A stretch of DNA of 64,000 bases from Streptomyces sp. NBC_00490 (GCF_036013645.1 NZ_CP107869.1:8370001-8434000), one strand, 5' to 3'. Shown: positions 26,251 through 35,486, counted from the first letter of the stretch. Notes: generated from the sequence alone by a model not told the origin. A program made the numbers and translations.

Positions 26251-27248
26251 GGCGGGGGAGAGGAGCGGTTGCGCCCAGGCCGGCCGGCTCACTTCGCGAG
26301 GGCGGTGAGCGTCCCACGAGCCCGGCAGCCGCCGCCCCCGCCCGAACCCGCGACGGCTCGCCCCTGCGCTTCGGCTACGGAACCAACGGCCTCACCGACC
26401 TCCGGCTCGACGACGCCCTCGGCCTGCTCGCCGACCTCGGCTACGACGGCGTAGGCCTGACCCTCGACCACATGCATCTCGACCCGCTCGCCCCGGACCT
26501 GGCCGCCCGCACCGGTCGCGTCGCCCGGCGGCTGGACGCGCTGGGCCTGGGCGTCACCGTGGAGACGGGCGCCCGCTATGTCCTCGACCCGCGCCGCAAA
26601 CACGGGCCCTCCCTCCTCGACCCGGACCCCGACGACCGGGCCCGCCGCGTCGACCTCCTGATGCGTGCCGTGCGGGTCGCGGCCGACCTCGGCGCACACG
26701 CCCTGCACTGCTTCAGCGGGATCACCCCGACGGGCACCGACCGGGACACGGCCTGGAAACGCCTCGCCGAAACCCTCACCCCGGTCCTCGACGCCGCCGC
26801 CACCGCGGGCATGCCCCTCGCCGTCGAGCCCGAACCCGGCCACCTCCTCGCCACCCTCGCCGACTTCCACCGCCTGCGCCGCGAACTCGGCGACCCCGAA
26901 CCCCTCGGCCTCACCCTCGACATCGGCCACTGCCAGTGCCTCGAACCACTCCCGCCCGCGGCCTGCGTACGCGCCGCCGCCCCCTGGCTGCGGCACGTCC
27001 AGATCGAGGACATGCGCCGCGGCGTCCACGAACACCTTCCCCTCGGCGACGGGGAGATCGACTTCCCTGCCGTCCTCGCCGCCCTGGCCGACACCGGCTA
27101 CCGCGGGCTCACCGTCGTCGAACTGCCCCGCCACTCCCACGCGGGCCCCCACTTCGCCGAACAGTCCCTCCCCTTCCTCCGCCGAGCGGCGGCCACCCAC
27201 GCACCTCCCGGCGATCCCTCCGCCACCCCTGAAGGGAGCACCACATGA
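26247..27248 (+). CDS. Sugar phosphate isomerase/epimerase of the ebo cluster
   Basis: TIM-barrel protein of 333 residues. The recognisable fold begins about residue 42 (LRFGYGTNGLTDLRLDDALG) and continues with GVGLTLDHMHLDP, VTVETGARYVLDP, AVEPEPGHLLATLADFHRLR, LGLTLDIGHCQCLEPLPP, WLRHVQIEDM and TVVELPRHSHAGP. These supply the usual Glu/Asp/His metal ligands. The first 40 residues look non-homologous and arise because the frame starts at the GTG overlapping the stop of the inositol-synthase remnant; GGGAGGAG precedes it. It overlaps eboA by 4 bases. Confidence 0.82.
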   Translation: MRRGRGAVAPRPAGSLREGGERPTSPAAAAPARTRDGSPLRFGYGTNGLTDLRLDDALGLLADLGYDGVGLTLDHMHLDPLAPDLAARTGRVARRLDALGLGVTVETGARYVLDPRRKHGPSLLDPDPDDRARRVDLLMRAVRVAADLGAHALHCFSGITPTGTDRDTAWKRLAETLTPVLDAAATAGMPLAVEPEPGHLLATLADFHRLRRELGDPEPLGLTLDIGHCQCLEPLPPAACVRAAAPWLRHVQIEDMRRGVHEHLPLGDGEIDFPAVLAALADTGYRGLTVVELPRHSHAGPHFAEQSLPFLRRAAATHAPPGDPSATPEGSTT

Positions 27249-27931
27249 CCCGCGCCGCCCACTCCACCCCGGACACCCCCACGGTGGACCCCGACGCCCT
27301 CGCCCACACCCCGCCGACCACCCTGCACGCCCACCTCGACACCCGCCTCGCCGGAGCCGCCCGCGCCTGGCTCGACCAGGCCCTCGACGAGGCCGCCGCC
27401 CACCCCGGCGTCCACGGCCCCATCTCCGTGTGGGAACTGCGCCTGGCCGAGGCAGGCCGCCGCTGCGGGCCCGAGCACGCCGACGCCGCCCGCGTCCTCA
27501 TCCTGCACGCGGCCCACGCCGACATCGACGCCCTCACCCGCGTCTACCGGCAGGGCACCGCCGACGAACGCCGCGCCGTCCTGCACGCCCTGCCCCACCT
27601 CGTGCCCGGCCCGGACGCGCTCCCGCTCGTCGAGGACGCCCTGCGCACCAACGACACCCGGCTCCTCACCGCCGCCGTCGGCCCCTACGCGGCCCGCCAC
27701 CTGGACCCCCACCAGTGGCGGCACGCCGTCCTGAAGTGCCTGTTCACCGGCGTGCCCGTCGACGCGGTGGCCGGCCTGGACCGCCGGGCCGCCGGCGACG
27801 CGGAACTCGCCCGCATGCTCGGCGACTACGCCGCCGAACGCACCGCGGCGGGGCGTGAAGTGCCCGAAGACCTCCACCGCGCGCTGGCCCTGACCCAGGC
27901 GACGCCGACCGAGTCCAAGGAGCAGTCCTGA
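27245..27931 (+). CDS. eboA: EboA-domain protein
   Basis: Protein of 228 residues resembling EboA, a helical-repeat protein of unknown biochemical role. Visible segments are GAARAWLDQALDEAAAHPGV, GRRCGPEHADAARVLILHAA, ADERRAVLHALPHLVPGPDA and HQWRHAVLKCLFTGVPVDAV. In cyanobacteria and eustigmatophyte symbionts, ebo genes export or process a precursor to the periplasm (for example the scytonemin monomer). It overlaps both neighbours (ATGA-type), so the genes are tightly coupled. Confidence 0.8.
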   Translation: MTRAAHSTPDTPTVDPDALAHTPPTTLHAHLDTRLAGAARAWLDQALDEAAAHPGVHGPISVWELRLAEAGRRCGPEHADAARVLILHAAHADIDALTRVYRQGTADERRAVLHALPHLVPGPDALPLVEDALRTNDTRLLTAAVGPYAARHLDPHQWRHAVLKCLFTGVPVDAVAGLDRRAAGDAELARMLGDYAAERTAAGREVPEDLHRALALTQATPTESKEQS

Positions 27932-28779
27932 TGCGCCTGTTCGACCCCCACATCCACATGACGTCCCGCACCACCGACGACTACGAGGCCATGCACGCGG
28001 CCGGTGTCCGCGCCGTCGTCGAACCCTCCTTCTGGCTCGGCCAGCCCCGCACCTCGCCCTCCTCCTTCCTCGACTACTTCGACTCCCTCCTCGGCTGGGA
28101 GCCCTTCCGCGCCGCCCAGTACGGCATCGCCCACCACTGCACCCTCGCCCTCAACCCCAAGGAGGCCAACGACCCACGCTGTGTCCCCGTCCTCGACGAA
28201 CTGCCCCGGTATCTCGTCAAGGACCAGGTCGTCGCCGTCGGCGAGATCGGCTACGACTCCATGACCCCCGCCGAGGACACCGCCCTCGCCGCCCAGCTCC
28301 AGCTCGCCGCCGACCACCAACTGCCCGCCCTCGTGCACACCCCGCACCGCGACAAGCTGGCCGGTCTGCGCCGCACCCTCGACGTCGTCCGGGAGTCCGC
28401 GCTGCCCCCGGACCACGTCCTGGTCGACCACCTCAACGAGACCACCGTCAAGGAGGCCAAGGCCGGCGGCTGCTGGCTGGGCTTCTCCGTCTATCCCGAC
28501 ACCAAGATGGACGAGGAGCGGATGGTCGCGATCCTGAAGGAGTACGGCCCGGAGCAGGTGCTCGTGAACTCCGCCGCGGACTGGGGCAGGAGCGATCCCC
28601 TCAAGACCCGCAGAGTCGCCGACACCATGCTGGCGAACGGCTTCACCGAGGACGACGTCGACCTGGTGCTGTGGCGCAACCCCGTCGCCTTCTACGGGCT
28701 CAGCGGCCGCCTCGCCCTCGACGCCACCGCGACCGCGGCCACCCACGAGGGCAACTCCATCCTGCGCGGGGGCGAGTAG
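27931..28779 (+). CDS. eboB: TatD-family metal-dependent hydrolase (EboB-like)
   Basis: Protein of 282 residues. Metal-site motifs of the TatD/amidohydrolase barrel are FDPHIHMTSRT (HxH), AVGEIGYDS (Glu), LPALVHTPHRDK (His), HVLVDHLNE (His) and NSAADWGRSDPLK (Asp). This subfamily is the one found beside EboA. Its substrate is unknown. The ATG overlaps the eboA stop at 27929-27931. Confidence 0.85.
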   Translation: MRLFDPHIHMTSRTTDDYEAMHAAGVRAVVEPSFWLGQPRTSPSSFLDYFDSLLGWEPFRAAQYGIAHHCTLALNPKEANDPRCVPVLDELPRYLVKDQVVAVGEIGYDSMTPAEDTALAAQLQLAADHQLPALVHTPHRDKLAGLRRTLDVVRESALPPDHVLVDHLNETTVKEAKAGGCWLGFSVYPDTKMDEERMVAILKEYGPEQVLVNSAADWGRSDPLKTRRVADTMLANGFTEDDVDLVLWRNPVAFYGLSGRLALDATATAATHEGNSILRGGE

Positions 28780-28782
28780 GGC

Positions 28783-29946
28783 ATGCGCTTCCGCCACCCC
28801 GACGGCTCCACCGTCCACCTCGCCTACTGCACCAACGTCCACCCCGCGGAGACCCTCGGCGGTGTCGTCGCCCAGCTCCGCGACCACTGCGAGCCCGTCC
28901 GCCGCCGCCTCGGCCGCGACCGCCTCGGCATCGGCCTGTGGCTGGCCGCCGACGCCGCCCGCGCCCTGGACTCCGACCCGTCCGCCCTGCGCGCCCTGCG
29001 CGCCGAACTCGACCGGCGCGGCCTGGAAGTGGTCACCCTCAACGGCTTCCCCTACGAAGGGTTCGGCGCCGGGGAGGTCAAGTACCGCGTCTACCGGCCG
29101 GACTGGGCCGACCCCGAACGCCTGGAGCACACCACCGCCCTGGCCCGGGTCCTGGCCGGACTCCTCCCCGATGACGTCACCGAGGGCAGCATCTCGACCC
29201 TGCCGCTGGCGTGGCGCACCGCCGCCCACGGCACCGGCCGCCACGAGAAGGCCCTGCGTACGCTCGCCGAACGCCTCGAAGCCCTGGAGGAGCTGACCGG
29301 ACGCTCCATCCGCATCGGCCTCGAACCGGAACCCGGCTGCGTCGTCGAGACCACCCACGACGCCCTCGCCCCCCTGTCCGCGATCGCCCACCACCGGATC
29401 GGCATCTGCGTGGACACGTGCCACCTCGCCACCTCCTTCGAAGATCCGCACACCGCCCTCGACGCCCTCACCGCGGCCGGCGTCCCCGTCGTCAAGTCCC
29501 AGCTCTCGGCCGCCCTGCACGCCGAGCACCCCCATCTGCCGGAGGTCCGCACGGCCCTCGCCGCCTTCGACGAACCCCGCTTCCTGCACCAGACCCGCAC
29601 GGCCACCGCCGCCGGCCTGCGCGGCACCGACGACCTCGGCGAGGCACTCGGCGGCGACACCCTGCCCGACGCGAGCCCCTGGCGCGCCCACTTCCACGTC
29701 CCCCTGCACGCGGCCCCCGCAGCCCCCCTCACCTCCACGCTCCCCGTCCTCAAGGCCGCGCTGACCCGGCTGGTCGGCGGCCCGCACCCGCTCACCCGGC
29801 ACCTGGAGGTCGAGACCTACACCTGGCAGGCCCTCCCGCCCGCACTGCGGCCCCGCGGCCGGACCCAGCTCGCCGACGGCATCGCCGCCGAACTCATTCT
29901 CGCCCGCGACCTGTTGACGGACCTCGGCCTGAAGGAACTTCCATGA
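28783..29946 (+). CDS. eboE: Metabolite traffic protein EboE (TIM-barrel)
   Basis: Protein of 387 residues, xylose-isomerase-like barrel with the EboE beginning DGSTVHLAYCTNVHPAETLG. Further landmarks are LGIGLWLAADAARAL, VVTLNGFPYEGFGAGEVKYR, RIGLEPEPGCVVETTHDALA, RIGICVDTCHLATSFED, FHVPLHAAPAAPLTSTL and HLEVETYTWQALPPALRPRG. Metal ligands Glu, Asp, His and Glu are all present. It lies 3 bases after eboB and overlaps the next gene by 4 bases. Confidence 0.85.
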   Translation: MRFRHPDGSTVHLAYCTNVHPAETLGGVVAQLRDHCEPVRRRLGRDRLGIGLWLAADAARALDSDPSALRALRAELDRRGLEVVTLNGFPYEGFGAGEVKYRVYRPDWADPERLEHTTALARVLAGLLPDDVTEGSISTLPLAWRTAAHGTGRHEKALRTLAERLEALEELTGRSIRIGLEPEPGCVVETTHDALAPLSAIAHHRIGICVDTCHLATSFEDPHTALDALTAAGVPVVKSQLSAALHAEHPHLPEVRTALAAFDEPRFLHQTRTATAAGLRGTDDLGEALGGDTLPDASPWRAHFHVPLHAAPAAPLTSTLPVLKAALTRLVGGPHPLTRHLEVETYTWQALPPALRPRGRTQLADGIAAELILARDLLTDLGLKELP

Positions 29947-31340
29947 GCACCGCCCGGAACACTTCAGGCCCCACCCCGCTCCTCGTCCTCGACGTCGTCG
30001 GCCTCACCCCCCGCCTCCTCGACCACATGCCCCACCTCAAGACCCTCGCCCGGTCGGGCTCCCACGCCCCTCTCGAAACCGTCCTGCCGGCCGTGACCTG
30101 CGCCGCCCAGTCCACCTTCCTGACCGGCACCCACCCCGCCGAGCACGGCATCGTCGGCAACGGCTGGTACTTCCGCGACCTCGGCGACGTCCTCCTGTGG
30201 CGCCAGCACAACGGCCTGGTCGCCGGGGACAAGCTGTGGGACGCCGCCCGCCGCGCCCATCCCGGCTACACCGTCGCCAACATCTGCTGGTGGTACGCCA
30301 TGGGCGCCGACACCGACATCACCGTCACCCCCCGTCCCGTCTACTACTCCGACGGCCGCAAGGAACCCGACTGCTACGCCCGCCCTCCGGCCCTGCACGA
30401 CGAACTCACCGCCACATTCGGCACCTTCCCCCTCTTCCACTTCTGGGGCCCCGGCGCCGACCTCGTCTCCAGCCGATGGATCATCGACGCGACCCGCCAC
30501 ATCATCAGCACCCGGCACCCCGATCTGACGCTGTGCTATCTCCCGCACCTCGACTACGACCTCCAGCGCTTCGGCCCCGACGACCCCCGCTCCCTCAAAG
30601 CGGCCGCCGACCTGGACCGGGCCCTGGCGCCGCTCCTCGACGACGCCCGCGCGGAGGGCCGTACCGTCGTCGCGCTGTCCGAGTACGGCATCACCGGCGT
30701 CAGCCGGCCCGTCGACATCAACCGCGCCCTGCGCCGCGCAGGACTGCTCGAGGTGCACACCCAGGACGGCATGGAGTACCTGGACCCGATGGCCTCACGC
30801 GCCTTCGCGGTCGCCGACCACCAGATCGCCCATGTCTATGTGCGCCGCCCCGAAGACCTGGAGGCGACCCGGGACGCCCTCGCCGGACTGCCCGGCATCG
30901 AGCAACTCCTGGACGACGAGGGCAAGAAGGCCCACCACCTCGACCACCCGCGCTCCGGAGAGCTCGTCGCCGTCGCGGAGCCGGACGCCTGGTTCACGTA
31001 CTACTACTGGCTCGACGACGCCCGCGCGCCCGACTTCGCGCAACTCGTCGAGATCCACCGCAAACCCGGCTACGACCCGGTCGAACTCTTCATGGATCCC
31101 CGCGACCCCTACGTCAAGGTCAAGGCGGCCACCGCACTGGCCCGCAAGAAACTCGGCCTGCGCTACCGGATGGCGGTCGTGCCTCTTGATCCCTCACCTG
31201 TCCGCGGCAGCCACGGCCGCCTTCCGGCGAGCGACGACGACGGTCCGCTTCTCATCTGCTCCACCCCCCGCGCTGTCGGCGACCGCGTCGCGGCCACCGA
31301 TGTGAAAGCACTCCTGCTCCGACTGGCCGGTCTCGGCTGA
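29943..31340 (+). CDS. eboF: Nucleotide pyrophosphatase/phosphodiesterase (EboF-like)
   Basis: Alkaline-phosphatase-superfamily protein of 465 residues. The first metal-site Asp is in LLVLDVVGLTPRLLDHMPHL, the nucleophile Thr in VLPAVTCAAQSTFLTGTHPA, and further ligands in YLPHLDYDLQRFGPDDPRS and VALSEYGITG (usual form D-H here replaced by E-Y, so the second Asp-His pair deviates). Such enzymes cleave phosphodiesters. No signal peptide is seen, so it is cytoplasmic. It is the last overlapping gene of the ebo-like run. Confidence 0.82.
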   Translation: MSTARNTSGPTPLLVLDVVGLTPRLLDHMPHLKTLARSGSHAPLETVLPAVTCAAQSTFLTGTHPAEHGIVGNGWYFRDLGDVLLWRQHNGLVAGDKLWDAARRAHPGYTVANICWWYAMGADTDITVTPRPVYYSDGRKEPDCYARPPALHDELTATFGTFPLFHFWGPGADLVSSRWIIDATRHIISTRHPDLTLCYLPHLDYDLQRFGPDDPRSLKAAADLDRALAPLLDDARAEGRTVVALSEYGITGVSRPVDINRALRRAGLLEVHTQDGMEYLDPMASRAFAVADHQIAHVYVRRPEDLEATRDALAGLPGIEQLLDDEGKKAHHLDHPRSGELVAVAEPDAWFTYYYWLDDARAPDFAQLVEIHRKPGYDPVELFMDPRDPYVKVKAATALARKKLGLRYRMAVVPLDPSPVRGSHGRLPASDDDGPLLICSTPRAVGDRVAATDVKALLLRLAGLG

Positions 31341-31439
31341 CCGGCCCACCCCACCGGCCCCGCACGACCGGCCTCTTCCGACTGATCACCAGTGAAGCAC
31401 CCACCACTGACAACGCCTCCGACCTCGAGGAGTTCAGGC

Positions 31440-32480
31440 ATGAGCCGCATCTCCCAGCCCGACCCCGAACTCACCCACCGCCTCACCAGACGAGGCATGC
31501 TCGGTGTGGCCGCGGGCGCCACCGCCGCCGCGCTCGTGGGCGCCGCAGCGACCCCCGCGGGCGCCGCCACCGAGGCCGCCTCCGGCAGCGCGGGCCGCGG
31601 CCGCCCCGTCCTGCCGCCCGGCCGGCTCGGCATCCAGCTCTACAGCCTGCGCGACAAGGTCTCCACCCTCGGTTTCGCGCCCGTCTTCGCCGAACTCGCG
31701 AAGTACGGCTACGACGAGGTCGAGTTCGCCGGATACACCCAGGGCTCGGCCGGCCCGATCACCCTCGCCCAGCTCAAGCGGCTGGCCAGGAACCACGGCC
31801 TGAACCCGATCGGCAGCCATGTCGGCTACTACTCCGACGACCCGAACGCCTACACCTTCGCCCAGAACCTCACCAAGGTCCTCGACGACGCCCAGGCCCT
31901 CGGCCTCAAGCACATCGGCACCGCCTCGGGACCGTTCCGCTACGGCTCCACCGTCGACGCCTGGAAGCGCGCGGCCGAGGAGTTCAACACCTACGGCGCG
32001 GCCGCCAGGGCACGCGGCATGAAGTTCTACCAGCACAACCACTCCGAGGAGTTCTCCTTCGCCACCGACAACCCCAAGGTCCGGCTCTACGACGTGCTGC
32101 TCGCCGAGACCGACCCCGACCTGGTGTTCCTGGAGATGGACATCTTCTGGGCGTACTCGGGCCAGTTCCGCTTCTCCAAGCGCCCCGACGGCACGGCGGC
32201 ACCGTTCGAGCCGCTGGACTACGTCCTCAAGCAGCCCCACCGCTATCCGCTGTTCCACGTCAAGGACGGGGTGAGCGACCCCGCGAACACCTATGGCTAC
32301 CGCATGACGGACGTCGGCGACGGCGACATCGACTACCAGCGGTTCATCTCCGCCGTGACCAGGCTGCGCGGTGAGCGGTTCGCCCACCACTGGCAGGCCG
32401 AGCACGACCAGCCGACCGACTCCTTCACTTTCGCGCGGCGCTCCAGCGAACACCTGCACTCGCTGCGCGAGAAGTGCTGA
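31440..32480 (+). CDS. Exported sugar phosphate isomerase/epimerase (Tat substrate)
   Basis: Protein of 346 residues. A twin-arginine signal (LTRRGMLGVAAGATAAALVG, ending AGAATEA) shows folded export. The mature TIM barrel has LGIQLYSLRDKVSTLGFAPV, YGYDEVEFAGYTQG, LNPIGSHVGYYSD, FYQHNHSEEFSFA, LVFLEMDIFWAYSG, YPLFHVKDGVSDP and WQAEHDQPTDSFTFARRSSE. It may process a carbohydrate outside the membrane, together with the ThuA/DUF1080 protein. ATG 31440 follows GAGGAGTTC; an in-frame ATG at 31392 would hide the signal. Confidence 0.85.
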   Translation: MSRISQPDPELTHRLTRRGMLGVAAGATAAALVGAAATPAGAATEAASGSAGRGRPVLPPGRLGIQLYSLRDKVSTLGFAPVFAELAKYGYDEVEFAGYTQGSAGPITLAQLKRLARNHGLNPIGSHVGYYSDDPNAYTFAQNLTKVLDDAQALGLKHIGTASGPFRYGSTVDAWKRAAEEFNTYGAAARARGMKFYQHNHSEEFSFATDNPKVRLYDVLLAETDPDLVFLEMDIFWAYSGQFRFSKRPDGTAAPFEPLDYVLKQPHRYPLFHVKDGVSDPANTYGYRMTDVGDGDIDYQRFISAVTRLRGERFAHHWQAEHDQPTDSFTFARRSSEHLHSLREKC

Positions 32481-32497
32481 CCGGTCCCGCACACATG

Positions 32498-32533
32498 AGG
32501 AGGCCCTCCCGGGATCCCGGGAGGGCCTCCTCA
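32498..32533. terminator. 36-bp perfect palindrome, bidirectional terminator
   Basis: Positions 32498-32515 are exactly complementary to 32516-32533 (arms GAGGAGGCCCTCCCGGGA). It lies between the convergent exported isomerase and OFA transporter genes and separates the ebo-like region from the oxalate region. Confidence 0.8.
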
Positions 32534-32546
32534 CGCGCGCGTGCCG

Positions 32547-33935
32547 TCAGCCGGCGGTCTGTGGCACCGCCGTCCGCCCGGGCTGCCGCAGCAGCAGGGC
32601 GATCACCGCCGCCACCATGGAGACGGCGCCGGCCAGAGCGTACGCCCCGTCATACCCCCAGGCGGCGACCACCATGGAGCCGAGTCCGCCGCCGAACAGA
32701 CCGCTGATCAGCTTGCCGCTGTACACCAGCCCGTAGTTGGAGGCGTTGTAGTTCTCCCCGAAGTAGTCCGGGGTGAGAGCCGCGAACAGCGGATAGAACG
32801 CGCCGCCGCCGAAGCCGGAGAGGAAGGCGAAGAACAGGAACAGCGCCTCGCTCTTCACGTCGCCCGCCCAGATCACGCCGAACTGGGCCAGGCCCAGCAC
32901 GACGATGACGAACACCAGGGTGGACTTTCTGCCCCACTTGTCGGACAGCCAGCCCACGACACCTCGGCCGATGCCGTTGATGACCGCCATGACACCCATC
33001 GACGAGGCCGCCACCAGCGGGCCGAAGCCCACCTCCTTGGCGTAGTCGACCTGGAAGGAGATCCCGAAGATCGACACCCCCGCGGTGAGCACGATGGCGA
33101 GCCACATCAGGGGGAGCATGCCGGTCCTGATGGCCTCCTTGGGCGTGTACTGCTTCACCGCGGGAGGGTTCTTGGCGAGGCTCGTCGCGTTCTTCCCGTC
33201 GCCGGAGAACTCCAGCGGATCGATGTCCGCGGGCCACCAGTTCTTCGGCGGATCCTTGAAGAAGAACGCGGACCCGAGGACCACGATCATGATGTAGCAG
33301 CCGATCAGGTCCAGGACGCGGTGGTAGTTCGCGGTGTCGAAGCCGTAGTTGAAGATGAAGATGAACGGCAGTGACCCGTACGCGAATCCGCCGTTGACGA
33401 ACCCCGTTCTGGCGCCCCGGCGTTCGGGGAACCACTTGCCGACCATGTTGATGCAGGTTGCGTACACGAGCCCGGCGCCGATTCCCCCGACGACGCCGAA
33501 GCCCAGGATCGCCAGCCATACGTTGCTCAGGTGCGACAGGGCGAGGAACCCGACGAGGCACAGACCTGAGCCGATGTACATGGCCTTACGGGCCGTCAGG
33601 ACGCCCTTCTCCCGCAGCCAGCCCGCCGGGAAGGCGATGCCGGCCTGGAAGAAGACCCAGACGCTGAGGATCCAGAAGGTGTTGCTCTGCGTCCAGCCAT
33701 GGGCGTGGGACAGGGTGTCCTCCGCCGAGCCGTACGCGTATTCGAAGACGCTGATGGCCATCATGGCGAGCCACGGCAGATACACCATGAGCTTGCGCGA
33801 GTGACCGAGGATGTCCCGGTCGGTCTCGCCCACGCGATAGACGCGGCCGCGCGTGTCGGTCACTTCTCGGTAGGGACGGTGTGCGGCGTCGGGGTGGGTC
33901 GACGAACTGTTCGTTGCGATGGGATCTGCCGTCAT
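32547..33935 (-). CDS. OFA-family MFS transporter (oxalate/formate type), copy A
   Basis: Protein of 462 residues with 12 transmembrane segments and a 45-residue cytoplasmic N-terminus (YREVTDTRGRVYRVGETDRD). OFA motifs include SNVWLAILGFGVVGGIGAGL, YATCINMVGKWFPERRGART, GFVNGGFAYGSLPFIFIF and SGFGGGAFYPLFAALTPDYF. A long central loop carries KDPPKNWWPADIDP. It is closely related in sequence and layout to the upstream gene, so the two arose by tandem duplication. It should import oxalate or exchange it for formate. The ATG at 33935 lies 34 bases after copy B. Confidence 0.87.
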   Translation of the reverse strand: MTADPIATNSSSTHPDAAHRPYREVTDTRGRVYRVGETDRDILGHSRKLMVYLPWLAMMAISVFEYAYGSAEDTLSHAHGWTQSNTFWILSVWVFFQAGIAFPAGWLREKGVLTARKAMYIGSGLCLVGFLALSHLSNVWLAILGFGVVGGIGAGLVYATCINMVGKWFPERRGARTGFVNGGFAYGSLPFIFIFNYGFDTANYHRVLDLIGCYIMIVVLGSAFFFKDPPKNWWPADIDPLEFSGDGKNATSLAKNPPAVKQYTPKEAIRTGMLPLMWLAIVLTAGVSIFGISFQVDYAKEVGFGPLVAASSMGVMAVINGIGRGVVGWLSDKWGRKSTLVFVIVVLGLAQFGVIWAGDVKSEALFLFFAFLSGFGGGAFYPLFAALTPDYFGENYNASNYGLVYSGKLISGLFGGGLGSMVVAAWGYDGAYALAGAVSMVAAVIALLLRQPGRTAVPQTAG

Positions 33936-33969
33936 TGCAGAGCAATTCCTTTGCGTCAGGCCTTTGGGG

Positions 33970-35358
33970 TCAGGCCATTTCCTCGCCGAGCGGCTGGGGG
34001 TTGGGAGAGGTGTCCTTCTTCTTGGGCCGGCCCGGCGGTGTCAGGAACAGTGCGATGCACGCGGCGAACAGAGAGATCGAGCCGGCCAGCGTGAATGCGC
34101 CGCTGTGTCCCCAGTGGTCCACGACGACCTTGCCCATTCCGGCTCCGAGAAGTCCGGACACCAGCTTGGAGCTGTAGACCAGACCGTAGTTGGAGGCATT
34201 GTTGTTCTCGCCGAAGTAGTCCGCCGTCATCGCCGCGAACATGGGGAAGATGGCGCCGCCGCCGAACCCGGAGATGCTGGAGAAGAGCAGGAACAACGGG
34301 AGGTTCTTCATGTCGGCGGACCACAGGATGCCGTACTGCGAAAGACCGAGCACGATGCAGACGAAGATCAGGCACCGCTTTCGCCCGTAACGGTCCGACA
34401 GCCAGCCGATCACACCGCGCCCGGTGCCGTTGACGATGGCCTTCATCGACATGGCCGTCGCGACGATTCCGCCCGCGAAGCCGGCCTCCTCGCCTATGTC
34501 GACCTGGAAGGCGATACCGAAGATGTTCACGCCCGAGGTGCACAGCAGGCAGAACCACATCAGCGCGACCCGCCCGGTACGCCAGGCCTCGCCCGGGGTG
34601 TACTGCCGTACGGCAGGCGGGTTCATGGCCATGGCACGCCGGGCACGGGGGTCGGTCGGCGGGCGCAGCGGGTCGACCTCGGCCGGCCACCAGTTCTTCG
34701 GCGGGTCCTTGAAGAAGGAGCCGGCCACAGCCACCGTCGTCGCCAGGAAGACACCGACCGCGACGAGCACCCAGCGGAAGTTCGTCAGATCCATGTAGCT
34801 GGTGAAGAGGAAGACGAACGGCACGGAACCGTAGGCGAATCCTCCGTTGACGAAACCGGTCTTGCCTCCCTTTCGCTCCGGATACCATTTGCCGACCATG
34901 TTCACGCAGGTCGCGTAGACCATTCCGGCGCCCATACCGCTGAACATGCCGAACCCGACGTACGCGACGACCACATGCGGCGCGAACGCGAGGGACAGAT
35001 ATCCGAGCAGGGTGCCGATCGCGCCGAGGATCATCGCCCAACGCGCGGGCAGCTTGCCGCTTTCCCTGAGCTTTCCGGCCGGGAAGGCGACGGCGGCCTG
35101 GAAGAACACCCAGACGCCGAGCATCCAGAAGATGTGTCCGTCGTTCCAGCCGTGTGCGATGTGCAGCGTGTCCTCGGCAGACGCGAACGCGTACTCCGCC
35201 GAGCTGATGCCCATCATGCCGACCCACGGCAGGATGACCATCCACTTGCGTTTACGGCCCAGGATGTCGATGTCGGTCTCACCGACGCGGTACACGCGGC
35301 CGTTGTGGTCCGTCACCTCCCGATACGGGACGGACGTCGAGTAGTCGATCGTTGTCAT
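33970..35358 (-). CDS. OFA-family MFS transporter (oxalate/formate type), copy B
   Basis: Protein of 462 residues, twelve TM. Shares with copy A the N-terminal YREVTDHNGRVYRVGETDID, the YATCVNMVGKWYPERKGGKT loop, KDPPKNWWPAEVDP and the SGFGGGAIFPMFAAMTADYF region. ATG 35358 follows AAGGAG. It is first of the two-gene unit and lies 128 bases after the stop of frc copy 1 on the same strand. I see no TGTATACA-type site in front of it. Confidence 0.87.
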   Translation of the reverse strand: MTTIDYSTSVPYREVTDHNGRVYRVGETDIDILGRKRKWMVILPWVGMMGISSAEYAFASAEDTLHIAHGWNDGHIFWMLGVWVFFQAAVAFPAGKLRESGKLPARWAMILGAIGTLLGYLSLAFAPHVVVAYVGFGMFSGMGAGMVYATCVNMVGKWYPERKGGKTGFVNGGFAYGSVPFVFLFTSYMDLTNFRWVLVAVGVFLATTVAVAGSFFKDPPKNWWPAEVDPLRPPTDPRARRAMAMNPPAVRQYTPGEAWRTGRVALMWFCLLCTSGVNIFGIAFQVDIGEEAGFAGGIVATAMSMKAIVNGTGRGVIGWLSDRYGRKRCLIFVCIVLGLSQYGILWSADMKNLPLFLLFSSISGFGGGAIFPMFAAMTADYFGENNNASNYGLVYSSKLVSGLLGAGMGKVVVDHWGHSGAFTLAGSISLFAACIALFLTPPGRPKKKDTSPNPQPLGEEMA

Positions 35359-35486
35359 CTGCTCAAGCACTCCTTGCGTCGAAAGATCTGGCCAGCGCCC
35401 CCTGTCCAAATGCCTTTCGTGCGCGCACGGGTCCCGGGGCCGGGCGACGCGCACCGTCGGTCGGCCCCTTGCTCGGTCAAGTCACG

